Positions 29,944 to 41,281 of a DNA stretch of 64,000 nt are shown here, piece by piece. The DNA comes from Acetobacter oryzoeni. Lineage in GTDB: Bacteria; Pseudomonadota; Alphaproteobacteria; Acetobacterales; Acetobacteraceae. A program made the translations under genes and the position numbers. The number at the start of each line of letters is the position of its first letter. The first letter of the stretch is position 1. The notes under the pieces were generated by a model. It searched no databases. It saw only the letters and a list, made by a program, of their open reading frames with translations, and was not told the DNA's origin. Location of the stretch: assembly GCF_004014775.2 (NCBI RefSeq), contig NZ_CP042808.1, positions 1,950,001 to 2,014,000 on the forward strand, given 5' to 3'.

Positions 29944-32900
29944 TCAGACCTGTTCCACCCGTGAAACACCAGAAAGCGTGCGCAGCCTTTGCCCCAACAC
30001 GGGCGTAACCTTATAGCGTCCACGCAACCGCACTTCTACATCACAACTATCTGCAACACCTGGCAGCAGAACAATCCGTCCTGCCCCGCCCTTTTGTGGT
30101 TCCAGAATAGCTTGTAAATCTGGCAAGGCATCTGGCTTTTCCAACCAAACACGCATTTCGCTTTGCCCTTGCGCAGCGGCGGCTTCCAAATCCACAATAT
30201 CTGTCGCGGTAAGGCGTAGGGCTTCCCCTTCCAGCTTTAAATCAGCTGTTACGAGAATAGCCGTGCCCGCCACCAGAATATCGCGCACACGCGTCAGCAC
30301 TTCCGAAAAAACAGTTACTTCGCAGCCGCCAGATGCATCGGAAAGGCGTACCCATGCCATTTTGTTACCCGTGCGTGTGGGACGTTCCTTTTTATCCACT
30401 ACACAGCCAGCAATTTTAACACGCCCGCCGCCAAGCTCCGCCGCAGTTAACAACTGCGATGTGCGCGTAACCCCCAGACGACGCAGTACCGAACCATACG
30501 CATCCAGCGGGTGGGCTGTCATATGGAAGCCAATAGCTTCGGCTTCCATCGCCAGACGCTCAAACTCTGGCCAATCATGCCCTTCCACTAACCGCAAGGG
30601 CTCAACTTCACCCGGCCCGCCAAACAACCCAATCTGGCCAGAAGCAGCCTCCTGCGCCTGGCTATGGGCCCGCCGCAAGATAACATCTGCTGACCTGAAA
30701 ACGCGTGCCCGGTTTTTATCAATACATTCAAACGCACCAGCTTTTGCCAGATTTTCCAACTGCATCCGGTTGATGTGCTTCGGGTCAATACGGATTGCAA
30801 AATCCGCCAGATTTTTAAAGGGTTTTTCTCCCCTTGCATCTACCAGTGCTTCCATTGCGCCATAGCCAACCTTTTTAATAGCAGCCAGCGCATAACGGAT
30901 AGCATATGTGCCATCTGGTTGTTTTTCTACCGAGAAATCAGCTTCTGATTTATTGATATTCGGCGGTAGAACAGCAATGTGCATGCGCTCTGCTTCCTGC
31001 CGCAAAGCAGCAAGTTTTTCTGTACGCTCCCGCGCCAGAGACATACAGGCTGCCAAAAAGGCTACTGGGTGGTTAGCCTTCATCCATGCTGTTTGGTAGG
31101 AAACAAAAGCGTAAGCTGCAGCATGGGATTTATTAAAACCATAGTCTGCAAACTTGGCCATGAGGTCAAACACCTCAACGGCTTTATCACGGTCAATCCC
31201 GCGTTTGGTTGCGCCTTCTGTAAAGATTTCGCGCTGGTGATCCATTTCTGAACGGATCTTTTTACCCATAGCTCGGCGTAGCAAATCTGCGCCACCCAGA
31301 CTGTAGCCAGCCATTTTCTGGGCAATCTGCATAACCTGTTCCTGATAGACCATAATGCCATAGGTCTCTTCAAGAATATCACGGATTTCCTCGTGCGGGG
31401 GTTCCCATGCCTCACCGTGTTTTCTGCGGCAGTAATCGGGAATATTGGCCATTGGGCCGGGGCGATACAGCGCCACAGCAGCAATAAGATCTTCTATTCG
31501 GGTGGGGCGCATCTGCTTGAGAACATCGCGCATGCCCGCGCCTTCAAACTGGAACACGCCGGCGGTATCACCCCGCCCCAGCATTTCATACGTTTTGGGG
31601 TCATCCAACGGTATGTGGCTGATATCCACATCCTTGCCCATTCGGCGGATAAAATCGACACCCCGTTTGAGAATGGTAAGTGTTGTTAAGCCAAGAAAGT
31701 CGAACTTGACGAGGCCTGCCTGCTCAACAAACTTCATGTTATACTGGGTAACCAGCGTATCACTTTTGGGGTCTCGGTACAGCGGCACAAGCTGCACAAG
31801 CGGCCGATCCCCAATAACCACACCCGCCGCATGCGTACTGGCATGACGGAAAAGCCCTTCCAGCTGCTGGGCAATTTCCAGCAACCTGCGCAGGGCCTCA
31901 TCATTATCACGCATTTCCTGCAGCTTAGGCTCGCCTGCAATAGCTTCCTTCAGGGTAACCGGCTTGGCTGGGTTGTTGGGAATAAGCTCTGCCACACGGT
32001 TAACCATACCGTATGGCAGGCCCAGCACGCGCCCAACATCGCGCACAGCAGCACGCGCTTGCAGCTTACCGAAGGTAATAATCTGCGCAACGCGATCTGC
32101 CCCATATTCACGCCGCACATAGGCAATCACTTCGTCTCGCCGGTCCTGACAGAAATCGATATCAAAGTCAGGCATGGAAACGCGTTCTGGGTTTAGAAAA
32201 CGTTCGAACAGCAGATTGAACGGAATAGGGTCAATATCCGTAATGGTAAGCGCCCATGCCGCCAAGGACCCCGCACCAGAACCACGGCCCGGCCCAACTG
32301 GAATGCCATGCGCCTTGGCCCACTGGATAAAGTCCGCCACGATCATGAAGTAACCGGGGAACCCCATCTTGGAGATAATATCCAGCTCGAAACGTAAACG
32401 TTCCTTGTATTTTTCTACGGTTTCGGCATCCAGCTTCATACTGGATATGCGGCGTTCCAACCCTTCCCACGCCATGGCGCGCAGGGTTTCATCTTCTGTC
32501 GCGCCTTCTCTTACCTTAGGGCAAACGGGCAGAAGTGGTTTGCGGGTTTCTACTTTAATGGCGCAACGGCGCGCAATTTCTAATGTGTTGTCACACGCAT
32601 CTGGCAGATCGGCAAAAAGTGCGCGCATCATTTCCGGCGGCTTGAACCAATGTTCCGGCGTAACGCGGAAGCGATCTTTTTCCGCCATGGTGCGCCCTTG
32701 GGCAATGCACAACAGAGCATCCTGCGCTTCGTACATTTCTGGCGTAGGAAAAAAGCATTCATTGGTGGCCACCAAAGGCAGCCCGAACCGATCTGCCAAT
32801 GTGAGCACGCCCGGTTCCACGGCTTTTTCAATAGCCAGACCATGCCGGTGCAATTCTACAATCAGCCTGTCTCCAAATGCCTCATGCACATGGGACAGCC

Positions 32901-33363
32901 ATTTTTCAGCGTCTTCCGTTTGCCCTTCCGCCAGCATCTGGAACAGTGGCCCACGTGTACCACCGGTTAGCAGCAGCAGCCCCTCTGCTTTTTCACACAG
33001 CAGGTCTAGCGAGACAAAAGGATCTGCCGGATCTGAGTTCTGAAACCCGGCTGAAGAAAGAAACTGGAGATTGGCCAACCCTGCCTCGTTCTGCGCCAGA
33101 AGCACGACAGGCTCAGCTGGAGAGCCGGGTTTGTCATTACGCGCAGGCAGGCCAATCTGGCTGCCAATAATGGGCTGAATACCGCTTTTTGTACAATACT
33201 GAGAAAATTCCAACGCCCCGAACAAATTACCTGAATCAGCAATGCCCACAGCAGGCATATGCATTTCCTTCGCCAGCCCCACAATATCGGGCACACGAAT
33301 GGCCCCCTGGCTGAGCGAATAGGCAGAATGAACACGAAGGTGGACGAAATCAGCGTAAGACAT
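29944..33363 (-). CDS. dnaE: DNA polymerase III subunit alpha
   Basis: Replicative polymerase, 1139 residues. N-terminal PHP domain (HLRVHSAYSLSQGAI), polymerase core with the catalytic aspartates in MPDFDIDFCQDRRDEVI, the GRGSGAGSLAAWAL and YGFNKSHAAAYAFVSYQTAW motifs, then helix-hairpin-helix and an OB-fold near the C-terminus (VKIAGCVVDKKERPT). Starts at ATG 33363. Close packing with pabB and pabC suggests a shared transcript. Confidence 0.97.
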   Translation of the reverse strand: MSYADFVHLRVHSAYSLSQGAIRVPDIVGLAKEMHMPAVGIADSGNLFGALEFSQYCTKSGIQPIIGSQIGLPARNDKPGSPAEPVVLLAQNEAGLANLQFLSSAGFQNSDPADPFVSLDLLCEKAEGLLLLTGGTRGPLFQMLAEGQTEDAEKWLSHVHEAFGDRLIVELHRHGLAIEKAVEPGVLTLADRFGLPLVATNECFFPTPEMYEAQDALLCIAQGRTMAEKDRFRVTPEHWFKPPEMMRALFADLPDACDNTLEIARRCAIKVETRKPLLPVCPKVREGATEDETLRAMAWEGLERRISSMKLDAETVEKYKERLRFELDIISKMGFPGYFMIVADFIQWAKAHGIPVGPGRGSGAGSLAAWALTITDIDPIPFNLLFERFLNPERVSMPDFDIDFCQDRRDEVIAYVRREYGADRVAQIITFGKLQARAAVRDVGRVLGLPYGMVNRVAELIPNNPAKPVTLKEAIAGEPKLQEMRDNDEALRRLLEIAQQLEGLFRHASTHAAGVVIGDRPLVQLVPLYRDPKSDTLVTQYNMKFVEQAGLVKFDFLGLTTLTILKRGVDFIRRMGKDVDISHIPLDDPKTYEMLGRGDTAGVFQFEGAGMRDVLKQMRPTRIEDLIAAVALYRPGPMANIPDYCRRKHGEAWEPPHEEIRDILEETYGIMVYQEQVMQIAQKMAGYSLGGADLLRRAMGKKIRSEMDHQREIFTEGATKRGIDRDKAVEVFDLMAKFADYGFNKSHAAAYAFVSYQTAWMKANHPVAFLAACMSLARERTEKLAALRQEAERMHIAVLPPNINKSEADFSVEKQPDGTYAIRYALAAIKKVGYGAMEALVDARGEKPFKNLADFAIRIDPKHINRMQLENLAKAGAFECIDKNRARVFRSADVILRRAHSQAQEAASGQIGLFGGPGEVEPLRLVEGHDWPEFERLAMEAEAIGFHMTAHPLDAYGSVLRRLGVTRTSQLLTAAELGGGRVKIAGCVVDKKERPTRTGNKMAWVRLSDASGGCEVTVFSEVLTRVRDILVAGTAILVTADLKLEGEALRLTATDIVDLEAAAAQGQSEMRVWLEKPDALPDLQAILEPQKGGAGRIVLLPGVADSCDVEVRLRGRYKVTPVLGQRLRTLSGVSRVEQV

Positions 33364-33568
33364 GCGCCTTTATAGCACAGACTTGGGCCTTTTCACTCTG
33401 CCTAAAAGCTCTGTTTTGGCTTGCCTGGATATGCATGAAAGAGACCCTCCCCAGAAGGCTTTCTGGTCAGTTCTGGCAGTAAGACAGTTTCAACGATACA
33501 TTGCAGCCCAACAAAGCTTGGCGCTGTGTTCCGGCTTGCAAAATTACTGACCGTTCAGGACTTCCATT

Positions 33569-34408
33569 ATGCAGATTATAAAAACCAAAGCAGAACTGGC
33601 CGCTTTAAGTTCCAGTTGGCAGAAAGAGGGTCAAACTATTGGATTTGTGCCAACTATGGGTGCACTTCATGCAGGCCATCTTTCACTCATCAACGCGCTG
33701 GATGGCAAAGCCTCTCGTCGGATTGTATCCATTTTTGTAAACCCCATTCAATTCAATAACACCAGTGATTTCCAGCATTACCCACGTGGGCTGGAAGACG
33801 ATGCCTCCTTGTTGCGCAAGACTGGCAAAGTGGATGTGCTTTATGCGCCGGATGAAAGCCAGATGTACCCACCCGGCTTTGCAACTCGCATAAGTGTTTC
33901 CGGGCTGGACAACATGCTGTGTGGAGGAGACAGACCCGGCCATTTTGATGGCGTTGCCACAGTGGTCACCAAGCTGTTTTTACAAACACGCGCCAATATC
34001 GCGGCTTTTGGTGAAAAAGACTATCAGCAGCTCTGCCTCATCAAACGCATGGTGCAGGATCTGGATTTACCAGTGGATATACTGCCCGTGCCGACCTTGC
34101 GGGAAACAGACGGGCTGGCGCTTTCATCCCGCAACCGCAGGCTTACTCCAGAACAACGCCAACAGGCCGCTCTGCTGCCCCAAGCCTTGGCAGCATGCCT
34201 TGCAGCCATGAAGAATGGTACAAGCGTAGAAAGCAGCTTAGACACATGCCGTGAGACATTGAAGAAAGCGGGCTTTTACGTCCATTATCTGGAACTCCGC
34301 CATGCGGAAAATCTGGCACCCGCCCCTATTGCAGGCAAAGGTACGCGCCTGTTTGTGGCTGCCAGCCTAGGGAGCATTCGGCTTATTGATAATATGCCGT
34401 TTGCCTAA
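33569..34408 (+). CDS. panC: Pantothenate synthetase (pantoate-beta-alanine ligase)
   Basis: Joins pantoate and beta-alanine using ATP. 279 residues from ATG at 33569 with AGGA upstream. The nucleotidyltransferase HxGH motif is in PTMGALHAGHLSLI; FVNPIQFN, AAFGEKDYQQLCLIKRM and LALSSRNRRL are the remaining signatures. panB is not nearby. A RidA-family gene follows 45 bases later. Confidence 0.97.
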   Translation: MQIIKTKAELAALSSSWQKEGQTIGFVPTMGALHAGHLSLINALDGKASRRIVSIFVNPIQFNNTSDFQHYPRGLEDDASLLRKTGKVDVLYAPDESQMYPPGFATRISVSGLDNMLCGGDRPGHFDGVATVVTKLFLQTRANIAAFGEKDYQQLCLIKRMVQDLDLPVDILPVPTLRETDGLALSSRNRRLTPEQRQQAALLPQALAACLAAMKNGTSVESSLDTCRETLKKAGFYVHYLELRHAENLAPAPIAGKGTRLFVAASLGSIRLIDNMPFA

Positions 34409-34453
34409 CACTTTCCTCAAGACTCTATTCACAACAGCAAAGAGCCCAAAATC

Positions 34454-34810
34454 ATGAGCATTAAACGTCTTGCCCCTGAAGAACGTCTGACAGGCGCCGT
34501 TGTTCATAATGGCCTGGTTTATCTAGCCGGCCAGATTGCCGACGATTCCTCGTTGGATGCTGAAGGCCAAATGGCTGATATTCTACGGCAAGTAGATGCC
34601 TTATTGGCTGAAGCAGGCACAGATAAAAGCCATCTTATTTCTGTTCAGATCTTTTTGGCTGACATGAATGATATGGCTGGCATGAACCGTGCATGGGATG
34701 CGTGGCTAGACAGAAACAACAAACCAGCCCGCGCAACGGTAGAAGCCAAACTGGCTGACCCCACATGGAAAGTGGAATTAACCGGTATTGCCGCATTGCC
34801 TCAGCCGTAA
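34454..34810 (+). CDS. RidA family protein (YjgF/YER057c/UK114)
   Basis: 118 residues. RidA-type enamine/imine deaminases protect PLP enzymes from 2-aminoacrylate. Seen here are NGLVYLAGQIADD near the N-terminus, ADMNDMAGMNRAWDAWL in the middle, and RATVEAKLADPTWKVELTGIA, which has the Arg and the glutamate expected for the active pocket. It does not have enough distinguishing features to name the subfamily. Possibly co-transcribed with panC. Confidence 0.9.
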   Translation: MSIKRLAPEERLTGAVVHNGLVYLAGQIADDSSLDAEGQMADILRQVDALLAEAGTDKSHLISVQIFLADMNDMAGMNRAWDAWLDRNNKPARATVEAKLADPTWKVELTGIAALPQP

Positions 34811-34820
34811 TTGTGTTTAG

Positions 34821-34848
34821 GTGGGCAGTTGTTTTAACAGCTGCTCAC
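34821..34848 (+). terminator. Possible terminator after the RidA gene
   Basis: Imperfect hairpin GTGGGCAGTTGTT / AACAGCTGCTCAC with a two-base loop. No T tract follows, so it is a moderate call. Confidence 0.4.
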
Positions 34849-34921
34849 AACACAAGCCTACACGCAAAACAAATGCTCTAAGGCATTGCTGCATTTTATA
34901 AATTTTAGAAGGAAATAAGGC

Positions 34922-34997
34922 TGGCTCCCGAAGTAGGACTCGAACCTACGACCCAGCGATTAACAGTCGCTTGCTCTACCAACTGAGCTATTCGGGA
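34922..34997 (-). tRNA. tRNA-Asn (anticodon GTT)
   Basis: 76-nt cloverleaf on the minus strand. Acceptor stem TCCCGAA / TTCGGGA, D arm GCTCAGTTGGTAGAGC, anticodon stem AGCGA / TCGCT with loop CTGTTAA, T arm GTAGG TTCGAGT CCTAC, and an encoded CCA end. Anticodon GTT reads AAC/AAU. The gene is between the RidA gene and the orphan solute-binding protein. Confidence 0.98.
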
Positions 34998-35118
34998 CCA
35001 GCGAGGGAGCATATAGCTAACCTAAATCGCGCCGTAAACCCCCTTTTTTATTTTTTTTCATATTCCCTCCATCACTCATAAAGCGACAGACACAGCAAGA
35101 CATAGTAAACCTACAAAA

Positions 35119-36153
35119 ATGAGCGCCCAAGGTCCTTCCCAAACACGTCGTAACCTCCTGCTTGCTGGCATGGGCGGTATTGCCGCCATTGGTGGAGGAA
35201 CCTTTCTGGCAACACGTGGCAAACATCATCCACACAAACAGCCAGATGGCACTTATCGGCAGATCAAAATAGGTTGGCCCAATTCTGGATCGGCACCCGT
35301 ATTGGCTGTCGCCGCGCAAAAAGGGTTTTTTGCGCATTATAGCCTGGATGTAGATTTACCCTTTGCCACCATTAATGGAGAAGACACCATTAATGCACTG
35401 GCCAGAGGTGACATTCCCTACGCCGTAGCCCCTGCCCTTACGTGGCTCAGGCATCTTTATGCAGGGCTTAATGCGCAACTGCTGATTGGTGTGCAGCCCG
35501 GCAACTTCCGCCTGCTCGTGCGCCGCAGTAGCCATATTACACGGCTGGACCAGCTTATGGGCCACACAGTAGCCGTTATGGACCAGAACGCGGCAGATAA
35601 GCTGTTTTTTGCCATCATGATGCGTCGGAAGGGATTGGACGCCATGAACCGCATCAACTGGCTGGACTTGCCGCTCCCGCAAATTGATGATGCCGCACGC
35701 AACCAAAGAATTGATGCTGTTGTCGCGCATGATTATCAGGCTTGGTGGCTGCTCCAATCATTCCCTGATCTGTTTATTGAACTGGCTGGCAGCAACACAG
35801 GCCATTATGCCGAGCGCACAAGCATGGTGCTTGGTGCCTCCAGCTCTGTGCTACAGGATGACCCGGATGCAGCCATTGCCCTTGTGCTGGCCCTGCGTGA
35901 TGCCGCCCGATGGACAGACACCCACCGCGATGATGCCGCAACCCTGATTGCCCCGGATGTTTCGGATCTTTCTGCTGCCAGCATACGCGCAATGCTACAC
36001 AGCGAACCAGCTATCCGGCCTGTTATTGGTAAATCATTACGCGATCAACTGGCGCAGTATTGTGATGAACTGCAACTGGTAGGGCTGCTACCCGAAACGG
36101 AAGACAGCACGGCACTTGCTCACCATTACGCCCGCAACGTTTTAAAAGAATAA
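35119..36153 (+). CDS. ABC transporter substrate-binding protein (NMT1/SsuA-like), orphan
   Basis: 344 residues. A twin-arginine-like signal (TRRNLLLAGMGGIAAIGGG) precedes a type II periplasmic-binding fold: IKIGWPNSGSAPVLAVAAQKG, FATINGEDTINALARGDI, and LIGVQPGNFRLLVRRSS with LDQLMGHTVAV, the pattern of aliphatic sulfonate, nitrate or thiamine-precursor binding proteins. No ABC permease or ATPase genes adjoin. Ligand unknown. Confidence 0.82.
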   Translation: MSAQGPSQTRRNLLLAGMGGIAAIGGGTFLATRGKHHPHKQPDGTYRQIKIGWPNSGSAPVLAVAAQKGFFAHYSLDVDLPFATINGEDTINALARGDIPYAVAPALTWLRHLYAGLNAQLLIGVQPGNFRLLVRRSSHITRLDQLMGHTVAVMDQNAADKLFFAIMMRRKGLDAMNRINWLDLPLPQIDDAARNQRIDAVVAHDYQAWWLLQSFPDLFIELAGSNTGHYAERTSMVLGASSSVLQDDPDAAIALVLALRDAARWTDTHRDDAATLIAPDVSDLSAASIRAMLHSEPAIRPVIGKSLRDQLAQYCDELQLVGLLPETEDSTALAHHYARNVLKE

Positions 36154-36154
36154 T

Positions 36155-36193
36155 AAAAACGCAGGACTTAGTCTCAAATAAGCCTGCGTTTTT
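36155..36193. terminator. Bidirectional terminator between the binding protein and the aminotransferase
   Basis: Stem AAAAACGCAGG / CCTGCGTTTTT with a 17-base loop; A-run and T-run flank both sides of the convergent gene ends. Confidence 0.88.
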
Positions 36194-36204
36194 ACTTAAA
36201 AGCC

Positions 36205-37410
36205 TTACTGCAAGCCTTCTACAAACTGAGCAATACGCTGGCAGGCCTCTTGCAGTGTTTCATCTGCCGTTGCGCAGGACAGGCGCAAATAAGGTGAATG
36301 CCCAAAGGCGCTTCCCGGCACGGTGGCTACAAAAGCCTCTTCCAGCAAGGCCAGTGCAAAGTCATGGTCTGTTTCCAGCCGTTTGCCTGCTGCTGTCGTG
36401 CGGCCAAGGCACCCAGCAACACCCGGATACGCATAAAACGCACCATCTGGCATAGCACAGGTAAAGCCCGGAATAGCGCGCAAGGCTTCCACCACCATCC
36501 GGCGGCGGCGGCCATATGTTGCCACCATTTCCTGCACCAGATCTGCCGGGCCATCCAAGGCAGCAGCAGCTGCTGCCTGCGCTATGGAACACACACCAGA
36601 CGTGGCATTGCCCTGAACACCCCGCATGGTGGCAATAAGATCTGCCGGACCACCCGCAAAACCAACGCGCCAGCCTGTCATGGCATACGCTTTGGAAACA
36701 CCGTTGAGGGTAATGGTACGGTCTTTCAGATCAGGCGCAACCGCCGCGATGGATGCTGATTTTGCACCATCAAACACCAGATGTTCGTAAATCTCATCTG
36801 AAAGTATCCAGATATCTGGATACTGCCGTAGCACTTCCGCAATAGCGCGCAGATCCTCCGCTGAGCACACACCACCTGTTGGGTTATTGGGGAAGTTCAG
36901 CACCACCCAACGCGTGCGAGGTGTTAGCACTTTTGCCAGTTCATCTGCCTTCAGGCGAAAGCCGTCTTCCTCCCGGCAGGAAACATAAACAGGCGTGCCA
37001 CCAAACATACGGGCAATAAGCGGATAGCTCACCCAGTAAGGTGTGGGCACCACCACTTCATCACCCGCATTCAGCGTGGCCATGAACGCATTAAAAATAA
37101 CCTGCTTGCCACCGTTGGAGACCATAATCTCCTCCGGCTTGTAATCCAGCCCATTTTCACGCGTAAACTTGCGGGCAATGGCCGCCTTAAGTGCAGGCGT
37201 GCCATCTACGGGTGGATATTTGGTCTGCCCGGCCAAGGCTGCCTGATGGGCAGCCTCCACCACGGCAGGCGGCGTGGCAAAATCCGGCTCCCCCAACGCA
37301 AGGGAGATAACGGGCTTGCCCTCCGCCTTAAGGGCGCGTGCACGGCGTGCCATTTCAATAGTGGCAGGCGCAGGCAAACCTTTTAGTCTGTTCGCAAAAG
37401 ACCGCGCCAT
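36205..37410 (-). CDS. Aspartate aminotransferase-type class I aminotransferase (second of a tandem pair)
   Basis: 401 residues. Fold-type I: SLALGEPDFATPPAVVEAA, FNNPTGGVCS, and the PLP lysine in [21 protein letters not shown]-class prokaryotic AspC/AatA-like subgroup (1beta). It starts three bases after the stop of its paralogue, so it is probably translated by coupling. Substrate could be aspartate, prephenate or another keto acid. Confidence 0.9.
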   Translation of the reverse strand: MARSFANRLKGLPAPATIEMARRARALKAEGKPVISLALGEPDFATPPAVVEAAHQAALAGQTKYPPVDGTPALKAAIARKFTRENGLDYKPEEIMVSNGGKQVIFNAFMATLNAGDEVVVPTPYWVSYPLIARMFGGTPVYVSCREEDGFRLKADELAKVLTPRTRWVVLNFPNNPTGGVCSAEDLRAIAEVLRQYPDIWILSDEIYEHLVFDGAKSASIAAVAPDLKDRTITLNGVSKAYAMTGWRVGFAGGPADLIATMRGVQGNATSGVCSIAQAAAAAALDGPADLVQEMVATYGRRRRMVVEALRAIPGFTCAMPDGAFYAYPGVAGCLGRTTAAGKRLETDHDFALALLEEAFVATVPGSAFGHSPYLRLSCATADETLQEACQRIAQFVEGLQ

Positions 37411-37413
37411 ATT

Positions 37414-39692
<2,279 letters not shown>

Positions 39693-39884
39693 GTTTTTCG
39701 TGAAACTATTACTAAAATCTAAAAAGAGGCACCAAACAGACAGCCGTTTTGTTGCCTCCCTCCAGAACCTCTGCAATACTGCATGCAGTAATTACCTCGA
39801 CGACGCACCTTTTGCAGGCAATCGGCTCCGAGTTTTACGATCGCAGAAAGATGCGCCCTCGAAGATAAGCCGAGGAGACAAGTC

Positions 39885-40448
39885 TTGCCTGACGGTAGTA
39901 CCCTCAACTTTCCTGCATTGGTTCTCAATGCAGATTTCCGGCCTCTCTCCTACTACCCTCTTTCCCTATGGGCATGGCAGGATGCCATTAAAGCTGTGTG
40001 GCTGGATCGGGTTTCTGTGCTGAGTGAATACGATACCGAAGTTCATTCTCCGCATCATACTATCCGCCTCCCCAGTGTGATTGCCTTAAAAGATTATATT
40101 CCAGCAGCACGTAAGCCAGCCTTCACCCGCTTTAATGTTTTTCTGCGTGATAATTTTTCCTGCCAGTATTGTGGTGAACGCCACCCTACGCAGGAACTCA
40201 CGTTTGATCACGTTATCCCACGTTGCAAAGGTGGCAAAACAAGCTGGGAAAATATTGTAACCGCATGCGGATGCTGCAATCTGCGCAAAGGTTCGCACCT
40301 TCCGCATGTTATTGGCATGTTGCCGCGGCATCGGCCAGAACGCCCCTCATCCTGGCAGTTGCAGGAAAACGGGCGTGCCTTTCCGCCTAACTACCTGCAT
40401 GAGAGCTGGCGCGATTATCTGTATTGGGACACTGAACTGGAAAACTGA
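39885..40448 (+). CDS. HNH endonuclease family protein
   Basis: 187 residues. Starts at TTG 39885 with GAGGAG upstream. A C-terminal HNH domain is complete: CQYCGERHPTQELTFDHVIPRCKGG and NIVTACGCCNLRKGS carry the paired zinc cysteines and the His-Asn-His pattern (the first segment is shown as CQYCGER...DHVIPR). The N-terminal region (ALVLNADFRPLSYYPLSLW) marks the widespread alphaproteobacterial single-gene family, often conserved and not part of a restriction system. Role unknown. Confidence 0.88.
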   Translation: MPDGSTLNFPALVLNADFRPLSYYPLSLWAWQDAIKAVWLDRVSVLSEYDTEVHSPHHTIRLPSVIALKDYIPAARKPAFTRFNVFLRDNFSCQYCGERHPTQELTFDHVIPRCKGGKTSWENIVTACGCCNLRKGSHLPHVIGMLPRHRPERPSSWQLQENGRAFPPNYLHESWRDYLYWDTELEN

Positions 40449-40463
40449 TCAGGCAGCCGCTTT

Positions 40464-40763
40464 TCAGCGCGTATAGCTGTAGCCGTATTCATCTGCCAGT
40501 TTCTGAAGATCCGGGGCATCTTTCAGGTTCAGCGGAATCGGCTTTGCGTTTTTCTCACCAAACATAAAGCCGTGGTTGGTCATACGCTGGCATGTATTGG
40601 CAGCAAGCGGAAAGCTAAGATACATCGGCCCGGCCATTTGCTTGCGCAGGCAGGTAATATCCGTATCAACCAATGGCAGACGCCCAACCTCGGAAGAGCA
40701 GCCACCCAGCAGGGCTAGGCCTACCGCTACAAACCCAAGGCGTAATGTATTTTTCATCTGCAT
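40464..40763 (-). CDS. Small lipoprotein, unknown function
   Basis: 99 residues with a lipobox, LALLGGC, at residues 16-22, so lipid attachment to Cys22 is expected. The rest is short and has two Cys (ITCLRKQM, ANTCQRMTN) and Pro-rich stretches. No family recognised. It follows a possible 44-codon reading frame and copZ on the same strand. Confidence 0.75.
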   Translation of the reverse strand: MQMKNTLRLGFVAVGLALLGGCSSEVGRLPLVDTDITCLRKQMAGPMYLSFPLAANTCQRMTNHGFMFGEKNAKPIPLNLKDAPDLQKLADEYGYSYTR

Positions 40764-40769
40764 AACGGA

Positions 40770-40904
40770 TCAGCCACCTTGCTTCAGCATATCTTGCAGC
40801 GGCTGCTGGCCGCGCTGATGTGTCATTCGGAAATATGCATACTGCCAGTTTCTACCTACCTCAGCTAGACAGGGAACATCACGCCCCCTGTCTGCCAGCC
40901 GCAT
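40770..40904 (-). CDS. Possible 44-residue protein between copZ and the lipoprotein
   Basis: An ATG at 40904 opens a 44-codon frame ending at 40770. Its composition looks protein-like (GRNWQYAYFRMTHQRGQQ), it sits in line with copZ (32-base gap) and the lipoprotein (6-base gap), and it fills an otherwise unexplained gap. There is no strong ribosome binding site. Speculative. Confidence 0.35.
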   Translation of the reverse strand: MRLADRGRDVPCLAEVGRNWQYAYFRMTHQRGQQPLQDMLKQGG

Positions 40905-40936
40905 GGCAGAACCGGCTTAAATACCAAGATCCGCTT

Positions 40937-41149
40937 TTAGCTTACTTCGTAGCCTGCGCCACGGATTGCGTTCTGCAGGGAAGAAACGCCAGCCCGAGTT
41001 GGATCATACGTTACTTTCACTTCACGCGTTGCCAGATTAACATCTGTGGCTTCTACACCATCAATAGCAGCAAGGGCGCGCTTGATAGCAGACACACAGC
41101 CATCGCACGACATACCATCCACCATAAAGCTTGCTGTGGTTTGGGTCAT
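40937..41149 (-). CDS. copZ: CopZ-like heavy-metal-associated copper chaperone
   Basis: 70 residues, a single HMA ferredoxin-like domain with the metal motif GMSCDGC near residue 12. Such chaperones pass Cu(I) to P-type ATPases and regulators. The copper cassette is about 37 kb away, so it acts in trans. ATG at 41149. Confidence 0.92.
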   Translation of the reverse strand: MTQTTASFMVDGMSCDGCVSAIKRALAAIDGVEATDVNLATREVKVTYDPTRAGVSSLQNAIRGAGYEVS

Positions 41150-41281
41150 TTATCTGTACCTTTCTTAAATAACATATTTACGCCGCATCATACGTTGCGC
41201 GCCTTATAGCGCAGCTCTGGCCCAGACGGAATAAGCATATAGGCAGTCTGCCATCCTGCATTCTCATGCTATATTGCGTGC

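Noticed and set aside
39885..40448. HNH protein as part of a restriction or defence system
   Set aside because: No methyltransferase, specificity or nuclease partner is nearby, and the N-terminal region fits a common conserved single-gene family.
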